Assembly: GCA_017996675.1 (NCBI GenBank)
Contig: JAGOGN010000097.1
Location: forward strand, 1 to 6,003
From: Lachnospiraceae bacterium
GTDB lineage: Bacteria > Bacillota_A > Clostridia > Lachnospirales > Lachnospiraceae
Reading direction: 5' to 3'
Length of the DNA: 6,003 nt
The notes below the pieces were generated by a model that saw only the letters and a list, made by a program, of their open reading frames with translations, was not told the DNA's origin and ran no database searches. The position numbers and the translations under genes were made by a program. Below, one piece after another: positions 5,289-6,003 of this stretch (positions are counted from its first letter, which is position 1; every line of letters starts with the position of its first letter).

Positions 5289-6003
5289 AATGTATATCTT
5301 GGAATGTAAATGGATTACGCGCCTGTGTTCAAAAAGGATTTATAGAACAATTTAACGAAATGGATGCTGATTTCTTCTGTATTCAGGAAAGTAAATTGCA
5401 GGAGAATCAGATTGAACTGGATTTCCCAGGATATTACCAATATTGGAATTATGCAATAAAAAAGGGGTATTCTGGCACAGCCGTTTTCGCGAAAAGAGAG
5501 CCACTTCACGTTCATTATGGAATTGGACTAGAAGAACATGATCAGGAAGGCAGAGTCATTACGTTAGAGTATGATCAATTCTATCTGGTAACTGTTTACA
5601 CACCTAATTCCAAGCAGGAGCTGGAACGATTAGAGTATCGAATGAAGTGGGAAGATGATTTTTTAGCGTACATGAAGACTTTGGAAAAAAATAAGCCAGT
5701 TATTTTTTGCGGAGATTTAAACGTTGCCCATAAAGAAATTGACTTGAAAAATCCAAAAACCAATCATCGTAATGCGGGCTTTACCGATGAAGAACGTCAG
5801 AAATTTGATCAGCTTCTTCAAAATGGTTTTATTGATACATTTCGTTATTTTTACCCGGATTTAGCAGATGCTTATTCCTGGTGGTCGTATCGATTTAAAG
5901 CTCGTGAAAAGAATGCTGGTTGGAGAATCGATTATTTTATGGTTTCTGATTCTTTAATTGGACAACTAAAAGGAGCAGCAATTCATTCCCAGGTTATGGG
6001 ATC
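5285..6003 (+). CDS. Exonuclease III family AP endonuclease, 3' end outside window
   Basis: This enzyme cuts DNA at abasic sites and removes 3'-blocked ends in base excision repair (ExoIII/ExoA/APE1 family). The visible 239 residues are nearly the whole protein (families run about 250-270). Motifs in order are 'SWNVNGLRA' (5-13, N7), 'CIQESKLQ' (32-39, metal-binding E35), 'GYSGTAVFAK' (61-70), 'TVYTPNS' (103-109, Y105), 'FCGDLNVAH' (141-149, D144 and N146), 'NAGFTDEER' (163-171), 'SWWSYR' (198-203) and 'GWRIDYFMVS' (212-221, D216). The final SDH-type catalytic His block should lie just past 6003. The ATG at 5285 overlaps the HPt stop (ATGA). GAGGA at 5271-5275 gives a good ribosome binding site, 9 bases away. 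The gene is read through to the window end without a stop. It could be named exoA or xth, but the subfamily is not settled by what is visible. Confidence 0.93.
   Translation, partial: MKCISWNVNGLRACVQKGFIEQFNEMDADFFCIQESKLQENQIELDFPGYYQYWNYAIKKGYSGTAVFAKREPLHVHYGIGLEEHDQEGRVITLEYDQFYLVTVYTPNSKQELERLEYRMKWEDDFLAYMKTLEKNKPVIFCGDLNVAHKEIDLKNPKTNHRNAGFTDEERQKFDQLLQNGFIDTFRYFYPDLADAYSWWSYRFKAREKNAGWRIDYFMVSDSLIGQLKGAAIHSQVMG

Noticed and set aside
5315..5515. Minus-strand frame of 66 residues near the right end
   Set aside because: It lies opposite the exonuclease gene, whose N7, E35 and GYSGTAVF motifs clearly show the coding strand.

Overview
This window is AT-rich (about 40% GC by eye). Its genes are tightly packed on the + strand, with strong AGGAGG-type ribosome binding sites and AAA/AGA-rich codon use. 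That, plus the protein families, points to a low-GC Gram-positive anaerobe of the Clostridia. Lachnospiraceae is my best guess, but nothing here fixes the genus. Every real gene lies on the + strand. I see no RNA genes, insertion sequences, CRISPR arrays or long repeats, and no intergenic gap exceeds about 60 bases.

Region A (1-4863) reads as one operon of four genes: (i) the 3' two-thirds or so of an FGGY-family kinase whose start lies outside the window; (ii) an FAD-dependent oxidase-like protein closely resembling alkylglycerone-phosphate (alkyl-DHAP) synthase, the enzyme that makes the ether bond of ether lipids; (iii) a small eight-helix membrane protein of the YhhN/TMEM86 (lysoplasmalogenase) family; and (iv) a class 3-type aldehyde dehydrogenase, the group that includes fatty aldehyde dehydrogenase. 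The junctions are an 8-base overlap, a 1-base gap and a 14-base gap, so co-transcription and translational coupling are likely.

Taken together, region A suggests a bacterial ether-lipid or plasmalogen module. The kinase could supply or salvage a phosphorylated glycerol, dihydroxyacetone or alkylglycerol backbone. The synthase-like flavoprotein would make or exchange the ether bond. The YhhN protein would cleave the vinyl ether of lysoplasmalogens, releasing a fatty aldehyde, and the dehydrogenase would oxidise that aldehyde. Each family call is well supported by motifs. The joint pathway is my inference, and it is the most interesting thing in the window.

Region B (4864-6003) starts a second unit. 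A 59-base gap holds a near-ideal extended -10 promoter with an 11-base palindrome centred exactly in its spacer. It is followed by a stand-alone histidine phosphotransfer (HPt) protein. Its stop codon overlaps, as ATGA, the start of an exonuclease III/AP-endonuclease gene that runs off the right end. No intrinsic terminator is visible between regions A and B.
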